In this document: piece by piece, positions 23,305 to 34,395 of the stretch
How positions within the stretch are numbered: the first letter of the stretch is position 1
How the letters are laid out: every line of letters starts with the position of its first letter
Assembly: GCA_002189035.1 (NCBI GenBank)
Contig: NEEC01000002.1
Coordinates: 496,001 to 560,000 of the forward strand
Source of the DNA: Utricularia gibba
Lineage: Eukaryota; Streptophyta; Magnoliopsida; Lamiales; Lentibulariaceae
Direction of reading: 5' to 3'
Length of the DNA: 64,000 nt
The notes under the pieces: model-generated
What the model saw: the letters and a program-made list of their open reading frames with translations, nothing else
Database searches by the model: none
What the model was told of the DNA's origin: nothing
Program-made: the position numbers and the translations under genes

Positions 23305-23992
23305 ATGGAGTCCACCAGTGGCGCAGCGGAGGGGCAGGTGTGCGAGAGCGGGACAGGGAGAAGCTGCTTGGGAGAGGCCGAGAGGGAGGACTGGGGGAGT
23401 GGTCTGTGACTTGCTGCTCAGGATTCTCGCCCTCCTACTGACCCTCGGAGCGTTGCTGGTTATCGCCTCCAATGAGCAGCCGCAGACAGTGTTCTACACT
23501 CTTGCTCCGGGGATCCCAGGATTCATCACCAGGATCACAGTTTACTTCCATGACTTCCCTTCACTCACGTCAGTTGGCTCACTCCCCTTTTCTTCTTCCT
23601 TGTAAAAGAGGCAAGCTTTTCACACTGTTTGTGTTGTCTTTCTTGGCTGAAGTTACTTCCTGGTGGCCAATGGAGTAGCAGTTCTCTACTCCATTCTCTC
23701 GGTCGTTGTCTCACTGATAAACCGAGGGGGGATGAAGGGCCTCACCATGTTGCTCATCGTTCTGGACCTCGCCGTCATGGCAGCGCTGTTCTCTAGCCTC
23801 GGTGCTGCTCTGGATGTCGGCCTCATCGCCTACAATGGCCTCCAGCGAGCACAGTGGTGGAAGATTTGCAATGTGTTCCAGAGATTCTGCAACATGGGGG
23901 CTGCTGCTGTAGCCCTCTCCGCCGGTGCTTCTTTGATCTTCTTCTTCCTGGTTGTGCTCGGAGCTGCAACCCTCTACAAGAGGATACTCTAG
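23305..23992 (+). CDS. CASP-like membrane protein, CASPL1 group (frameshift in exon 1)
   Basis: CASP-like proteins (DUF588) are four-span plasma membrane proteins; true CASPs scaffold the Casparian strip. Exons are 23305-23568 and 23653-23992, about 200 residues. Membrane segments are seen in DLLLRILALLLTLGALLVIA, YFLVANGVAVLYSILSVVVS, LTMLLIVLDLAVMAALFSS and ALSAGASLIFFFLVVLGAA. The conserved ends are FHDFPSLTYFLVANG and ATLYKRIL. The ATG at 23305 (MESTSGAAEGQ) is one frame off the first membrane segment. Dropping one G from the five-G run at 23393-23397 joins them smoothly. No other ATG exists in the membrane-segment frame. This is either a sequence error or a real disabling change. Confidence 0.82.
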
Positions 23993-24331
23993 ATTCATTC
24001 CACTGCCTTTCAATTCATTTACCTGTGTTTCCCACTGAACTGATTCCTTGTACTACCAACCACTGTGTTAATAGAAGAACAATGTTGTCATCTTGGTGTC
24101 TCAGAGGCAACGCTGCACTGCCATCCTGCGCACTGAGCTTCCCTTTGGGGAATAAGAGGAAAGAATTTACATTTCATTAATCATAGTTGCAAAGGCAACA
24201 ACATGAGAAATGAGATCTATTTACAATATTTGACATGCATATGCTTCAAGCAAGAACTTATATACATTACAGTTACAGGGTTTCGTGGATCTACGAAGCA
24301 CTCCTCTCTTCGGATCCACCCTGTTTCAGTT
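23993..24331. other. Convergent 3' UTRs of the CASP-like and lipase genes
   Basis: No gene is seen in these 339 bp between convergent stop codons. Confidence 0.5.
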
Positions 24332-26843
24332 TCAGAGAAGATGGAAAGGTATGATCTCTTGACATAAAGAGATTTCCATCTGAATCTGTTTCCACCAAAG
24401 CCCCAATCTTTGATCCATCACAATCTTACATTTACTTGTTTCTCCGGGGCATCCCATCTCAATATCGTAATATGTCAAGTGATCCAAGATGCTGTTCCCG
24501 CTAACAGATCTGCTATTCAGAAGCATCCGCATTTATAATTTAGCAAGCGATATTGAAACATGCCACAAACTTGGAAGAAATCATGTAAGATTTTGAAGGC
24601 CTCAAATGATCAGACAGCAGGGTCATTGAAATCAATTGGAGAACAGTAACTTGCCTGCTACAAGTTGGATCTTCGCCAGACGCATCACAGACTCTCTCCT
24701 CTGTGTAACCTAAGGTTCCAATCCCGACATTGTGGACCCACACCTACACACAAGAAGATAAAAACAATCTCAGTGGACAATAAATATGAGAAAGGAGGTT
24801 TAACAAAAAAATTCCATGGGAATCGTTTAGAAAATACAAGCATCACAAGTATAAATCTGTAAAGGAAGCATTTTAAATGCATCACCTCAGTTGGGAAGTG
24901 ATGGTAGGTCTTCTTAGAAAAATAATGGTAATAAGGAGGTAAATGAGGCACAATGTCATGTCCATGTGTGACTCGAATGGTCTTTGGAATCAATTTGGAG
25001 TAGTAGGACGCAAAAGCAGCATTTCCAATCCTTGGTTGCCCAAAAGTGGTCACCTGAACATTCAGCTCCCCAAGGCTAAGCTGAGATAAGATGCACATTT
25101 CAGTGCAAATCAGAAACTTTGGAGTTCAAAGAATGGGATTCAAAATAGGAATAATCAACGATTGCACGAAAGACTAAAGCACAAAAAAAACAGGTGCCCC
25201 TATTGTGATCATCGAAAGCTATTACGTTTTTTTTTTTTTTTTTCGCAGGAACTGAAGAAGAAAAGAAAAGAACAACCAATGATTGCATGAAAAAGTGCAT
25301 CACGGAAAAAGTGTTTCTTTTTTCAGGAACTAAATAAGCAACACATGGAAGAAAAAAGGGGTTGAAAGATTGAAAAAATAAGAAATTACAAGAAGATCAA
25401 GTCCACAGAATGCTGCCATAGCGCCACCCATTGAGTGCCCAGTGACCATAACGTTTGTGCTTCCATATAACTCCTTTGTCTTTACAACTGCTTTTAAAAC
25501 TCCATCGCGCACAGATGTGTTGTAATAAGAAGAATAGAAACCATGATGCACCTGGAAACAGCAACAAAATATGACAAAACGTAGCAGCATAATGGATAGT
25601 AAACATCAACATTTGAATTAATATAGGATACCATTGAATCATCAACTCCAGGAAAATTCACATCGAGCTGTTTCCAGTATAAATCTTCCACCCAGTTCTG
25701 TATGCTATTAAGAAAAAACAATCCATAATTTTGTAAGTGGAACATTATGAAACGAGAACTCCATAACAACCAGCACCTTGAAAAGTTTCCCACATACATT
25801 GTAAAATACTACAAAAAGACCATTCCATGCATAAGAGCTTTTTGTAAAAGTAGCAAACCTGCTTTCTTGGGTCCCTCTGAATGCAATTACAGTAGCATTA
25901 AGATCTCCTGCAAAACCTATGAATGCCTGAAGAAAACATAAATCATCAGCATGTAAAAGGGGGATTAAAGACAGTAAAACTTCAGAAGTAGTATGACCAT
26001 TTGACCTGCAGACAGCGTTTGACGTCTACAACCAATCCAACCATTTCAAAACCCTGGCCAAATTTCGGAGTGAAATCAATGAAAATGGGCACGAACACCA
26101 AGATACAAGGGCCTTCTAATTTATCAATTTCATTTTCAATCACTTACCTCAGTTGGTCCATCACATCTTGGACAAGTCCATGTAAAAAGCTGTGTAAGGT
26201 CTGACAGATATACCTGCAGGTGCAAGGGTAGTTCCAATCAAACAGGTGTTAACGACTAGCTAAACGACTAAGCGGTGAGACAAGTGAATCAGAAAATCTA
26301 AGACCCAAAAAATTTCATGATCGTAAGGTTAAGAGTGGGTTCTCTATTATCAGCTTAAAGATTTCATATATGAGATAGCTAAAGCATCCCCAAATACCAC
26401 AGTACACATTTCCAAAACTTCTGGAAGGCGAATCATGAAAAACATATCCTCCAAATAGCGCGTTAATACGGTCCAGGACAGACTTACAGCGGACGCATAG
26501 CTAGCCAGGGTTTTTGCGAGGGTGTGATTGTAAAACCCCAGCTGTTGATCATCCTGCTGTTTGTGTTTCAATACCACCTTCAAATCTGTAACCAAGGTGA
26601 CATACTCCGAAATTCAGAAATAACGCCCTTCCTCAGTAAGACTGTACCATAATAATAACCGCTATCGATCATAATAAAGAACAACGGTTCATATCAAATA
26701 CACAACAAACAAACGCTAAACTCGCAATTGAAATCTAACAGAGCGAATTCGAGGAGGCACTTGGATACTAAATTACCTCTAGCAGACGAAAGCCCAAGCA
26801 AAAATACATATGTGGTGACGATCAAAAAGATCCATCTTCCCAT
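24332..26843 (-). CDS. Secreted class 3 lipase
   Basis: This alpha/beta-hydrolase (fungal-type lipase 3) probably hydrolyses acylglycerols; the natural substrate is unknown. Ten exons in gene order are 26777-26843, 26488-26585, 26148-26213, 26006-26053, 25859-25926, 25632-25704, 25390-25551, 24886-25080, 24655-24743 and 24332-24509, giving 347 residues. A signal peptide opens the protein (MGRWIFLIVTTYVFLLGLSS). The triad is the Ser of GHSMGGA (about 180), the Asp of THGHDIVPHLPP (about 236) and the His of ILDHLTYYD (about 299). The Cys-rich motif FTWTCPRCDG and VCDASGEDPTCSRS fit extracellular plant members. Intron 9 starts with GC (CAG|GCAAGT). Confidence 0.92.
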
Positions 26844-27429
26844 ACCTAGCTGAAACAATGATAACACCACATAATTTCGCGCCACAAACTGAATATAACG
26901 AACAGAATAACATATCAACTGGATCAAAAATTACCAAGAAACAACGAAAGAGCAAGCGTCTACTCACCAGACCTACACACGAAACCCCAATCACAAACTG
27001 CTTGATACGGTTCCCCGAAGGTACAAGATAACTCCAGAAGGAGCCGTATGAAGCTCGACAAAACAAATAATGAAAAGGAAATTTCTCACGCTCCCAGAAA
27101 AAAAGGAAACAACTCCAGACAATAAACACGTTGGGCCGAGGCCCATCAAGTGAAGGCATTTGGGCCTCTGTGGAATGGAGCTTTTGTTTCATTTTCTTAA
27201 AAATTAAATTAATTGTTGCAACATTAGTATTTTGAGGAAAAGGATATTATTTTTATATTTTGAGTGTTATTAAGAAAAATAAATAACTATATATACATAC
27301 ATAAACAATTGAAAGTTTTTTTTTTTTTGTTTTTTTTTTGTTTTTGAGGATGAACTATACCTATCCATCACATCTCTTTCCTTTCCGCAGAGTGCCTCTG
27401 TTCAGCGTATGGATGCAGTGGCTCCTCCT
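26844..27429. other. Lipase promoter and PPR 3' region
   Basis: No gene is seen. Site II elements cluster at 27132-27166, and an AT-rich part with poly-T runs spans 27190-27350. Confidence 0.5.
27132..27166. promoter_or_regulatory. Three site II (TGGGCC) elements upstream of the lipase
   Basis: TGGGCC occurs at 27132-27137 and 27161-27166, and GGCCCA at 27140-27145. They lie about 290-325 bp upstream of the lipase start codon. Confidence 0.55.
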
Positions 27430-29667
27430 TCACCAGAAGTCCATGCAGGAACACACCCCATCTTTAAAATGGTGAAAACGGCTGCGATCCCTGGCAATGA
27501 TTTCCCTGTTGAATATCTTGGAGATCAGCTTGGTTGCCTCATGGCAGTTCCCACAAACTCTGAGGTTCTTAACAATCCTTAAAGTTGTTCCTGGCTTCGT
27601 GCTGATCAGGCCGAAGGCGATCGCAAGCTTCTCACTGTGCTCGCACAAGATGCCTTCTTTCAACTCCTGATTCAGATCATAATACACTTCTGATGTATCC
27701 GGCTCGTGCCCTGCCAGTTTCAGAAGCTTGTCAACTTCAAGTAGCATCTTGTAGATTTGGGTGCTTTTCGGGTGCGTTCGATCACTAACAAGGAACTCAT
27801 GTACCATGCCATCTACTTCAATGGAGGTGGAACCAGGAACCTTCTCCATTCCGTTATCATTGAGGGAAGTTCTTATTCTTGCTACCTTATCCCATTTGCC
27901 TGCCCCTGCGTATATGTTTGATAGAAGAATGTGGGCTCCGGTGTTGTCCGGTTCGAGTTGAAAAAGCTTGTCAGCTGCATATTCTGCCAATTCTAGATTT
28001 CTGTGGATTCGACAAGCGCTTAAAATGGAACCCCATATTGCTCCATCTGGTTCCATCTCCATTCTTCCCACCATAGCTACTGCTTCCTCAAACATTCCTG
28101 CTCTTGCTAACAGGCATATTATGCATCCATAATGCGGCAATTTAGGAGCAATTTTGTACTTGCGGATCATATCATCAAAGATCTTCTGTGCAACATCCAC
28201 CATACCTGTGCTACAACAAGCTGATAGAACACCGACGAATGTGATCTCATCTGGCTGCAATCCTTCCTCGGCCATTTGGTGGAAAAGTTCAATAGCTGCT
28301 TTTCCATCCCCATGTATGGCGAAACCGGACATCATAGCATTCCATGATGCCAAGCTTTTGGATCGCAGACTATTAAATACTTGTTTGCTAGCTTCAATAT
28401 CTCCACATTTGGCATACATATCAATAAGGCATGTCCAAAGAGCATCGTTGGGAAAACACTCGAAATGTTTGTTGACATAAGCATGCATCCACTTACCAAG
28501 ACCAAGAGCGCCAAGATGAGCACAGGCTGGGATAATGCTCAATAGAGTCACATCATTCGGCACCATGTTGTTAAGCTGCGCCTGGTGAAAAATTTCTAAG
28601 GAATCTTTATACATTCTTGAATGTGTATAGCCACCAATCATAACATTCCAGGTGACAAGATTTTTATCCTGTATTCCATCAAACAAAGCTCTTGCTGCTT
28701 TTAAGTCCCCACACTTGGCATACATATCAACCAACGCATTGGCAAACCGAAGATTCGAGCTTTGGTTATGTTCTTCAATCCAAGACCGAACCCAGCTTCC
28801 AGTTTCGACGGCACCAACGTGCGCACAAGCAGATAGAACGCTCAAAAGTGTACTCTCATTTGGAGGGATTCCAGTTCTCTTCATCTCCATAAAAAAGTTC
28901 AACGCTTCATCATATCTGCCGATTTGCGCGCACCCGGAGATCATTGCGTTCCATGAGACGACATCTTTAACAGGAATGGCGTCAAACAACTCGCGTGCCT
29001 TGACAACAGAGCCCCTATTTAAGTACCCAGTTACTAAAGCTGTAACGGAAACTGCATCTCTGAGAGTACTGTTATCAAACACTATTCTTGCGTCATCCAT
29101 TTCACCATGCTGAGCATACATGTTGATCAATGACGTGCATACATAAGCATCATCTTCCAGGCCAAACTTAATAACATGCCCATGTACCTGTTTTCCTGCG
29201 CGTGAAGAAGCCGGGAGCTTGGTGCAAGACTTGAGAAGAAAAGAAAACGTGTAAGAATTTGGGAAATAACCGGACATCAAGGCCTCAACGTAGTAGTCCA
29301 GGGCCGCTGCAGGAAAAGAACTAAGAGAGTGCCCACGGATAATAGAATTGTACATCACCAGACATGGATCATCAACATAATCGAAAATCGACATTCCGTA
29401 ATCGAGGTTTCCAAAAGGGTTGACTGCACAAAACCCCATCAATTTCCCCAGAGCAAAATGGGTGTTATGGAGGCCACATTTGACTACCTGCGAATGTATT
29501 TGCTTAAAAGTTTCGAAACTTCTGCAATTCGAAAGAAGCGAAAGAGACGAATGGGTTCGCAGGAGCCGGTGCGGCGGATCGGAGCCAGGCAGAAAATGCA
29601 GAAGATCCGCCGAGGCTCCAAGCTCCGCCATACCCAGCAGGCCAGCACCACCAACGTTGTTCATCAC
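27430..29667 (-). CDS. PLS-DYW pentatricopeptide repeat protein (OTP82-like)
   Basis: This is a sequence-specific RNA-binding protein, probably a C-to-U RNA editing factor in plastids or mitochondria. It has 745 residues without intron, as is usual for the family. PPR repeats run through the middle (for example DVVSWNAMISGCAQIGRYDE and NALVDMYAKCGDLKAARALF). The E/E+ region follows (KVPGSTSIEVDGMVHEF), then the DYW deaminase domain with HSEKLAIAFGLI (HxE zinc/catalytic site) and NLRVCGNCHEATKLISK. The C-terminus is DFW instead of DYW. Its start LLSNCRSFETFKQIHSQVVK and overall plan resemble OTP82, but orthology needs a search. The gene is divergent from the HIG1 gene. Confidence 0.93.
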   Translation of the reverse strand: MMNNVGGAGLLGMAELGASADLLHFLPGSDPPHRLLRTHSSLSLLSNCRSFETFKQIHSQVVKCGLHNTHFALGKLMGFCAVNPFGNLDYGMSIFDYVDDPCLVMYNSIIRGHSLSSFPAAALDYYVEALMSGYFPNSYTFSFLLKSCTKLPASSRAGKQVHGHVIKFGLEDDAYVCTSLINMYAQHGEMDDARIVFDNSTLRDAVSVTALVTGYLNRGSVVKARELFDAIPVKDVVSWNAMISGCAQIGRYDEALNFFMEMKRTGIPPNESTLLSVLSACAHVGAVETGSWVRSWIEEHNQSSNLRFANALVDMYAKCGDLKAARALFDGIQDKNLVTWNVMIGGYTHSRMYKDSLEIFHQAQLNNMVPNDVTLLSIIPACAHLGALGLGKWMHAYVNKHFECFPNDALWTCLIDMYAKCGDIEASKQVFNSLRSKSLASWNAMMSGFAIHGDGKAAIELFHQMAEEGLQPDEITFVGVLSACCSTGMVDVAQKIFDDMIRKYKIAPKLPHYGCIICLLARAGMFEEAVAMVGRMEMEPDGAIWGSILSACRIHRNLELAEYAADKLFQLEPDNTGAHILLSNIYAGAGKWDKVARIRTSLNDNGMEKVPGSTSIEVDGMVHEFLVSDRTHPKSTQIYKMLLEVDKLLKLAGHEPDTSEVYYDLNQELKEGILCEHSEKLAIAFGLISTKPGTTLRIVKNLRVCGNCHEATKLISKIFNREIIARDRSRFHHFKDGVCSCMDFW

Positions 29668-29930
29668 GTGTATAATTAGAAGATAACAAAGCGATAATGT
29701 TTGGAAAATGGGCCGGTAATGGGCCTAGTCCACGGGGCCCACAATAATGTAGATTTAATGAGAGGTTTTAGTTATCGATTTGGGCTCTGCTTTCGAAGTC
29801 GACGGTTGGAAGGCAAGACCAGGGGCGCGACGGAAAACAAGGGGAAAGAAAACATGGGTTTGTCTTCTTGAAAACCGCTACATATACCAGGTTCGCGATC
29901 GGAACCCCGATCATCGTAGGAAGAGGCATA
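29668..29930. promoter_or_regulatory. Bidirectional promoter of PPR and HIG1-domain genes
   Basis: Only 263 bp separate the divergent start codons. TGGGCC lies at 29709-29714 and 29720-29725, and GGCCCA at 29736-29741, all close to the PPR side. Site II elements are typical of genes for organelle proteins. Confidence 0.6.
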
Positions 29931-30474
29931 ATGAACACCGAGAAGAGCAAGATGGAAGCGTTCAGGGAATGGGTTGTGGAGCATAAGCTTCGCACTGTTG
30001 GTAATTTCTTCGTCTCCGCCTTGGTTGTATCGATTTACCTCCTGTGTTTTCAACATTTGAGAACGATTCTCGTTGACCAGGGGCTTTATGGGCGACCGGG
30101 GTTGCGGGTTCCTTGGCCTATAACTGGTCTCAAGTTGGTATGAAAACCAGCGTCAAGATCATTCACGCCAGGTTTGATACACATTGAAATCAATCTTCTT
30201 TTCTCAATTTCTCGAGAATGCTGCTTTTCTCCTGTTCTTCTCTCTGGGCGTGTGTGGATCTGCTTTCTAGTAATTTTGATGTCAAAAAGGAAGGATCTTT
30301 CTCTGAATATAACTAATGAATTTGGCAATCCTCGTCAGGTTGCACGCGCAGGCACTGACCCTCGCTGCGCTCACCGGTGCAGCTCTCGTGGAGTACTATG
30401 ACCATAAAACAGGTGCGAAGGCTGAGCGTGTGGCGAAGTTCTTGCAGCTGGGCAGTCACCCACAGAGCGATTAA
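29931..30474 (+). CDS. HIG1-domain (hypoxia-responsive, RCF1-like) protein
   Basis: Small inner mitochondrial membrane protein of the HIG1 family, tied to respiratory supercomplexes and low-oxygen response. Exons 29931-30000, 30081-30171 and 30339-30474 give 98 residues. The first exon ends in REWVVEHKLRTV. Two membrane segments follow, VGALWATGVAGSLAYNWS and LHAQALTLAALTGAALVEYY, joined by KTSVKIIHAR. The unspliced frame reads through intron 1 into an unrelated tail, so the 80-nt first intron is needed to reach the HIG1 domain. Confidence 0.9.
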
Positions 30475-31261
30475 GAGACTATGTTATTCTCAGTAGTCAT
30501 AATTAACAGTAGCCGGTGCACTCTTCTAGAAAAGAGTTTTCTTTATGTACATCAGCCTCTAGACTTGTTCTCCGCTCGGAGAACTATCAGAGAGCCTGAT
30601 ACAAGTATCATGTATGATGCGAATGAATGAAAATTCAATATTTGTGTTCAAAGTGTTCTAACCTTCTGTAGATTCCCAGCAGATGCTGGCAAGTCCCCTC
30701 CTCTGTTCAAATCTGACCCGGATCCATGAGGGTTCATTAATCACAATAACTGATGAATTATGATGACTGATGACACTCTCCAGGGTAGGACCATGCCGCC
30801 ATAGAACTTGAATTATCAGGACTGGGGGAACCCCCCTCTCGCCCAATTTCCCGTTTGTCGTTAAACTCGAATGGGAAATTGAAAACTCGGTGCCTGGTGG
30901 TCTGGGCCTACGCCATCTGTCCTCGATATCAGGATCGTCTGGGTTGCGTCATGGAGGGTTTCAGGCCTGCCCTCAAGGTCAGTTGTGCTAATAAGTCCTC
31001 ATCCTGTGTCATCTTGTGCAGGTCCATGAATCCAACGGAAGTTTCTGCGAACATCGATATTCGATGGGTCGGAATCAGATGGTTCTGCCAGACACCTTCC
31101 GTGGACCCTGAGCTTGACTTCGCAGGAGACGGGAAGCATTGACGCTGAGTCGGGATCCACTCCTAGAAGCATCCATTCATTTTCTATGAAAACCCAACCC
31201 GCGTACATATAAATCAAATGAGCTCCCTCAGTTATCCATCTCCGATAGAAAGCTTGTTGCT
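30475..31261. other. Intergenic region between the HIG1 gene and first RING-H2 gene
   Basis: No gene is recognised. One open frame at 30855-31142 has no family resemblance and is not supported. The promoter of the RING gene should lie at the right end. Confidence 0.5.
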
Positions 31262-32109
31262 ATGGAGACACCGAATACAATGGCTCAACCGCCTGCCCCC
31301 GCCAGACCATCAAATGTCTACGCTATCAGCGGCAAAATTGTGCTTGCCGCCATTCTCATTCCCCTGATCCTCGTTACCATCCGGTCTGCCTATCATATCT
31401 TCATCAGTTGGTACTTGTTCCTTAGACGCAGACGCCGCCGCGCCCGCCGCAACTACAGCATCGAGAACGGCAACTACACCGCATCTGTGACACAGGGGCT
31501 GGACCCAGAGATTCTGAAATCGCTCCCTTGCTATGAATTCTCAAAAACAGAACCGAAGTCCTCCGTTTTAGAGTGCGCCGTGTGCTTATCCGAGTTCGAG
31601 GAAAAAGAGACTGTGCGTTTGTTGCCCAAATGCACCCATTCCTTCCACATTGAGTGTATCGATATGTGGCTCAACTCCCACAGCACTTGCCCTCTCTGTC
31701 GCCGCCCTGTGGAGCCGCAATCAGAACCCGCGAACGTCGCGCTGGAGATCCCGGTCTCCGTCCCCAATCATGAATCAAATTCGCATGAAGGGGACTGGAG
31801 TACCTGCAGCGCCAGCGGAGCCGCAGCGGACACGAGCTCCTCCGCAGGGAAGGGTGGAGGCGAATGCATTGGAGCTGTAACATTGACGATACAAGTATGT
31901 TCGAGGGGCACGATCAGGATCTGGATATGGATTTGGAGAGTAGCCTTTCGCAATCGCAGAATTCTCTAGGGCCTCGGTTCCTGTCTTTCAAAAGATTGCT
32001 CAGCATCAACCTAAAACCGCCGGGCGACAGCTGCGAAGTGCGGTCGCATGTTGCAGGAACCAGCGACACTGCCGCCGTCGATTTAGAAGTCGAGATCCGA
32101 GTACAATAA
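31262..32109 (+). CDS. ATL-type RING-H2 E3 ubiquitin ligase (probable frameshift near C-terminus)
   Basis: Membrane-anchored ubiquitin ligase of the ATL family. An N-terminal membrane segment (KIVLAAILIPLILVTIRSAY) precedes a basic stretch, the GLD motif (GLDPEILKSLPCYEF) and the RING-H2 finger (CAVCLSEFEEKETVRLLPKC, then HSFHIECIDMW and CPLC). There is no intron, as usual. The open frame ends at 31969 in an odd Trp/Ile/Arg tail. A second frame continues with GHDQDLDMDLESSLSQSQNS and LGPRFLSFKRLLSINLK, which looks like a normal ATL tail and ends at 32109. One missing G in the GGGG run at 31905-31908 would join them. Truncation by a real mutation is the alternative. Confidence 0.85.
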
Positions 32110-33109
32110 TCGGATTGTATATCACTACTACTTAAATAGCACATTTGTGTTTTGAAAAATATTTTAAATGTATTTTTACTTCTAAAAAGTATATAAACTT
32201 TATCTCTATCCCTCCTCCTTAATTTACATAAATTCCACTAAATTACTTATATCTTTTTATGGTAAGAATACATTCACTTGATAACTTAAGATATATTTGA
32301 TATCGTTTCAAAAAATAATTTCAAAAAAGTGATTCTATAAACGTTTCAGTTGTTTTTGGAACAGGGGTATTCCAGCATCTAAAAAAATCGAAACACTTCA
32401 TTATTTCAATTCCATGTGAAATAAAAGCAATACATGTTTTGTTTGATAATCGTTTTTAAAAATGATTATATTGAAGCACAATCACAAGTTGCACCAAACA
32501 AACTAGATTGTTTACTAAAGTGTATCTTATCATCTATTATATATTTGAATTTGGTTTTAATATCAAATATTATGATTCATATTTTTTTTACGATATTATT
32601 AGTTTAAAATATTTAATATTTATAATTTTATGTTATTTTCACTTGAAGAAAATAATATCATGTATAAAATTAAATAAGATCAATTTATATAAATTTTACA
32701 TTTGTTTTATTTATAATTGATATGAGATTTGTTTAAAGATCTATATTTTCTTAAGATTGGACTCTTCCATATATATAACTTAATTTTACTTAAAAAGTAA
32801 AATTAAAATTCAAAAATATTAATATATATATATTCTAAAGTATGTGTTAAAGTCACCTGCTTTAAGGGATTTGTGTGCGAATCTATTGAAATTATATTAT
32901 TTAATGAACGATAAATTCGAGAATAGAAAATAAAGTATATTAATTATTTCACCTGGAGGCTGATTGGATAGATTTGGGGATGAATATTGAATATGATCGG
33001 AAAGATTTGGATTTGTTGATTATAAATAAAATACTTAACAAAATACAAATAATTGGTTCTTGTTTCGTCTCGAATGTATCGCCTCTAGAGATTTGGGGAA
33101 TTGGCGACG
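32110..33109. other. AT-rich intergenic stretch
   Basis: Very AT-rich DNA separates the two RING-H2 genes. I see no gene, only low-complexity A/T runs. Open frames here are a product of base composition. Confidence 0.6.
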
Positions 33110-33561
33110 ATGGAGTTTCACAAATTCCCCGAAATCTCTCTGCTTCTGGGCTTCTTCATGCTCGTCGCGTATACCTTGTGGCGATGCTTGACCGACTCCC
33201 CGACTTGCCGCTGCCGATTCGCCGCCGTATGATTGTCACCCCCGGCGGAGCCCGGAGTGGGGATCTATTCTTGTACGCCGCCCACCAAGCCCCCACTGCC
33301 TCCATTGACGTGGGCCTCGATCGGAAGGTTCTGGATTCTCTACCAACGCTAGTCTACTGCTTAGCCGGCACGCCGACGCAGCAGGGGTGCGCGGTCTGCT
33401 TATCGGAGTTTCAAGAGAACGAGATTTTGCGCCTCCTCCCCAAATGCTGCCACTCCTATCACGTTGACTGTATAGATATGTGGTTTTATTCCCACTCCTC
33501 TTGCCCCCTGTGCCGCACCCCCGTCCAAATCATGGACCCTCCGCCACCGTTGCCGGTGTGA
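33110..33561 (+). CDS. Second ATL-like RING-H2 protein (probable frameshift or decayed copy)
   Basis: The RING-H2 finger is complete (CAVCLSEFQENEILRLLPKC, HSYHVDCIDMW, CPLCRTPVQ) with the GLD motif (GLDRKVLDSLP). The expected N-terminal membrane segment (MEFHKFPEISLLLGFFMLVA) begins at 33110 but in another frame, which stops at 33232. One missing base would join the two; the CCCC run at 33198-33201 is a candidate place. The long open frame that starts at 32974 has an AT-rich, non-ATL start, so I do not use it. The short tail after the RING suggests a reduced gene. It lies in the same orientation as the first RING-H2 gene. Confidence 0.65.
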
Positions 33562-34395
33562 AATTTTTTCCCAGGCATCGGTAACGGGAGGCTCCGCAAA
33601 TCCAGGGGCTGTTCGATTGGATCGAGATGCCGTCGGTGACTAGATGGATAAAAAAAAAAGTAAAAAGGATCTAGGTGTAAATACTCAAAATGATATTAAT
33701 AGTTCTTCAGGGTGCTCTTTGTAAATACCCAAAACGATTGAATTGTTATTCATTTGTTAATAGTAAATGTCTATTTAGTGCAGCTTCAAAAAACAAAAAA
33801 AATTGATTCTAGAAGTATTTCAATTTTTATTGGAATAGAGGGACATCAATTTCTTAAAAAAAATTGAAACACTTCATTGTTTCAGTTCTATGTAAACAAA
33901 TTTATTACGTATTTTTAGAGGTTATTCTCAAACTAAACAAGCATTGTTTCTGAATTGAAACAGTGAATTGATTCAATTTTTTTGAAAAGTTGAGAAATCC
34001 ATACTCTAAAAAAAACTAAAGTACTTCTAAAATCACTTTTTAGAGTTGTTTTTTGAAGTTCCACTATACCCTAAATACACGCACGGCATCTGCTTTTATT
34101 CAATTAAATTCGGTTCGCAGGTTGTGTGTGTTGAATTATATTCTAATTTCGAAATTTATAATGTAATTTTTAATTAAATAATATAAATGCAAAATATAAA
34201 AGGGCCTTCTTTTTGTAGGGAGCCCAAAAGGGCGATTCTGAAGGCTCCATAAATACGGGTCGCGGAGCACAACTAGGGTTTCTCGATAACGCAGGCGCGG
34301 TCCGTTTCTCCGGCGTGAGCCTCGTCTCGTCTGTCGCTTTGCTCTCGTTGTTGATTCATCATCATTCGCGGACGGATCTTGGCCGGGAGTAAACA
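33562..34395. other. Intergenic region and RPL29 promoter
   Basis: Mostly AT-rich without genes. The last 200 bp hold RPL29 promoter elements: AGCCCA at 34221-34226, a CATAAATA-like box near 34249, and a telo-box at 34275-34281. Confidence 0.55.
34275..34281 (+). promoter_or_regulatory. Telo-box (AGGGTTT) of RPL29
   Basis: AACTAGGGTTT lies about 120 bp upstream of the RPL29 ATG, as is common in plant ribosomal protein genes, with a site II element (AGCCCA) about 50 bp further upstream. Confidence 0.6.

Noticed and set aside
28652-29113. Plus-strand frames inside the PPR gene
   Set aside because: They are antisense shadows of the long intronless PPR coding sequence.
32974-33109. N-terminal extension of the second RING-H2 frame
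   Set aside because: The extension is AT-rich, lacks ATL features, and the true ATL-like start lies at 33110 in another frame.
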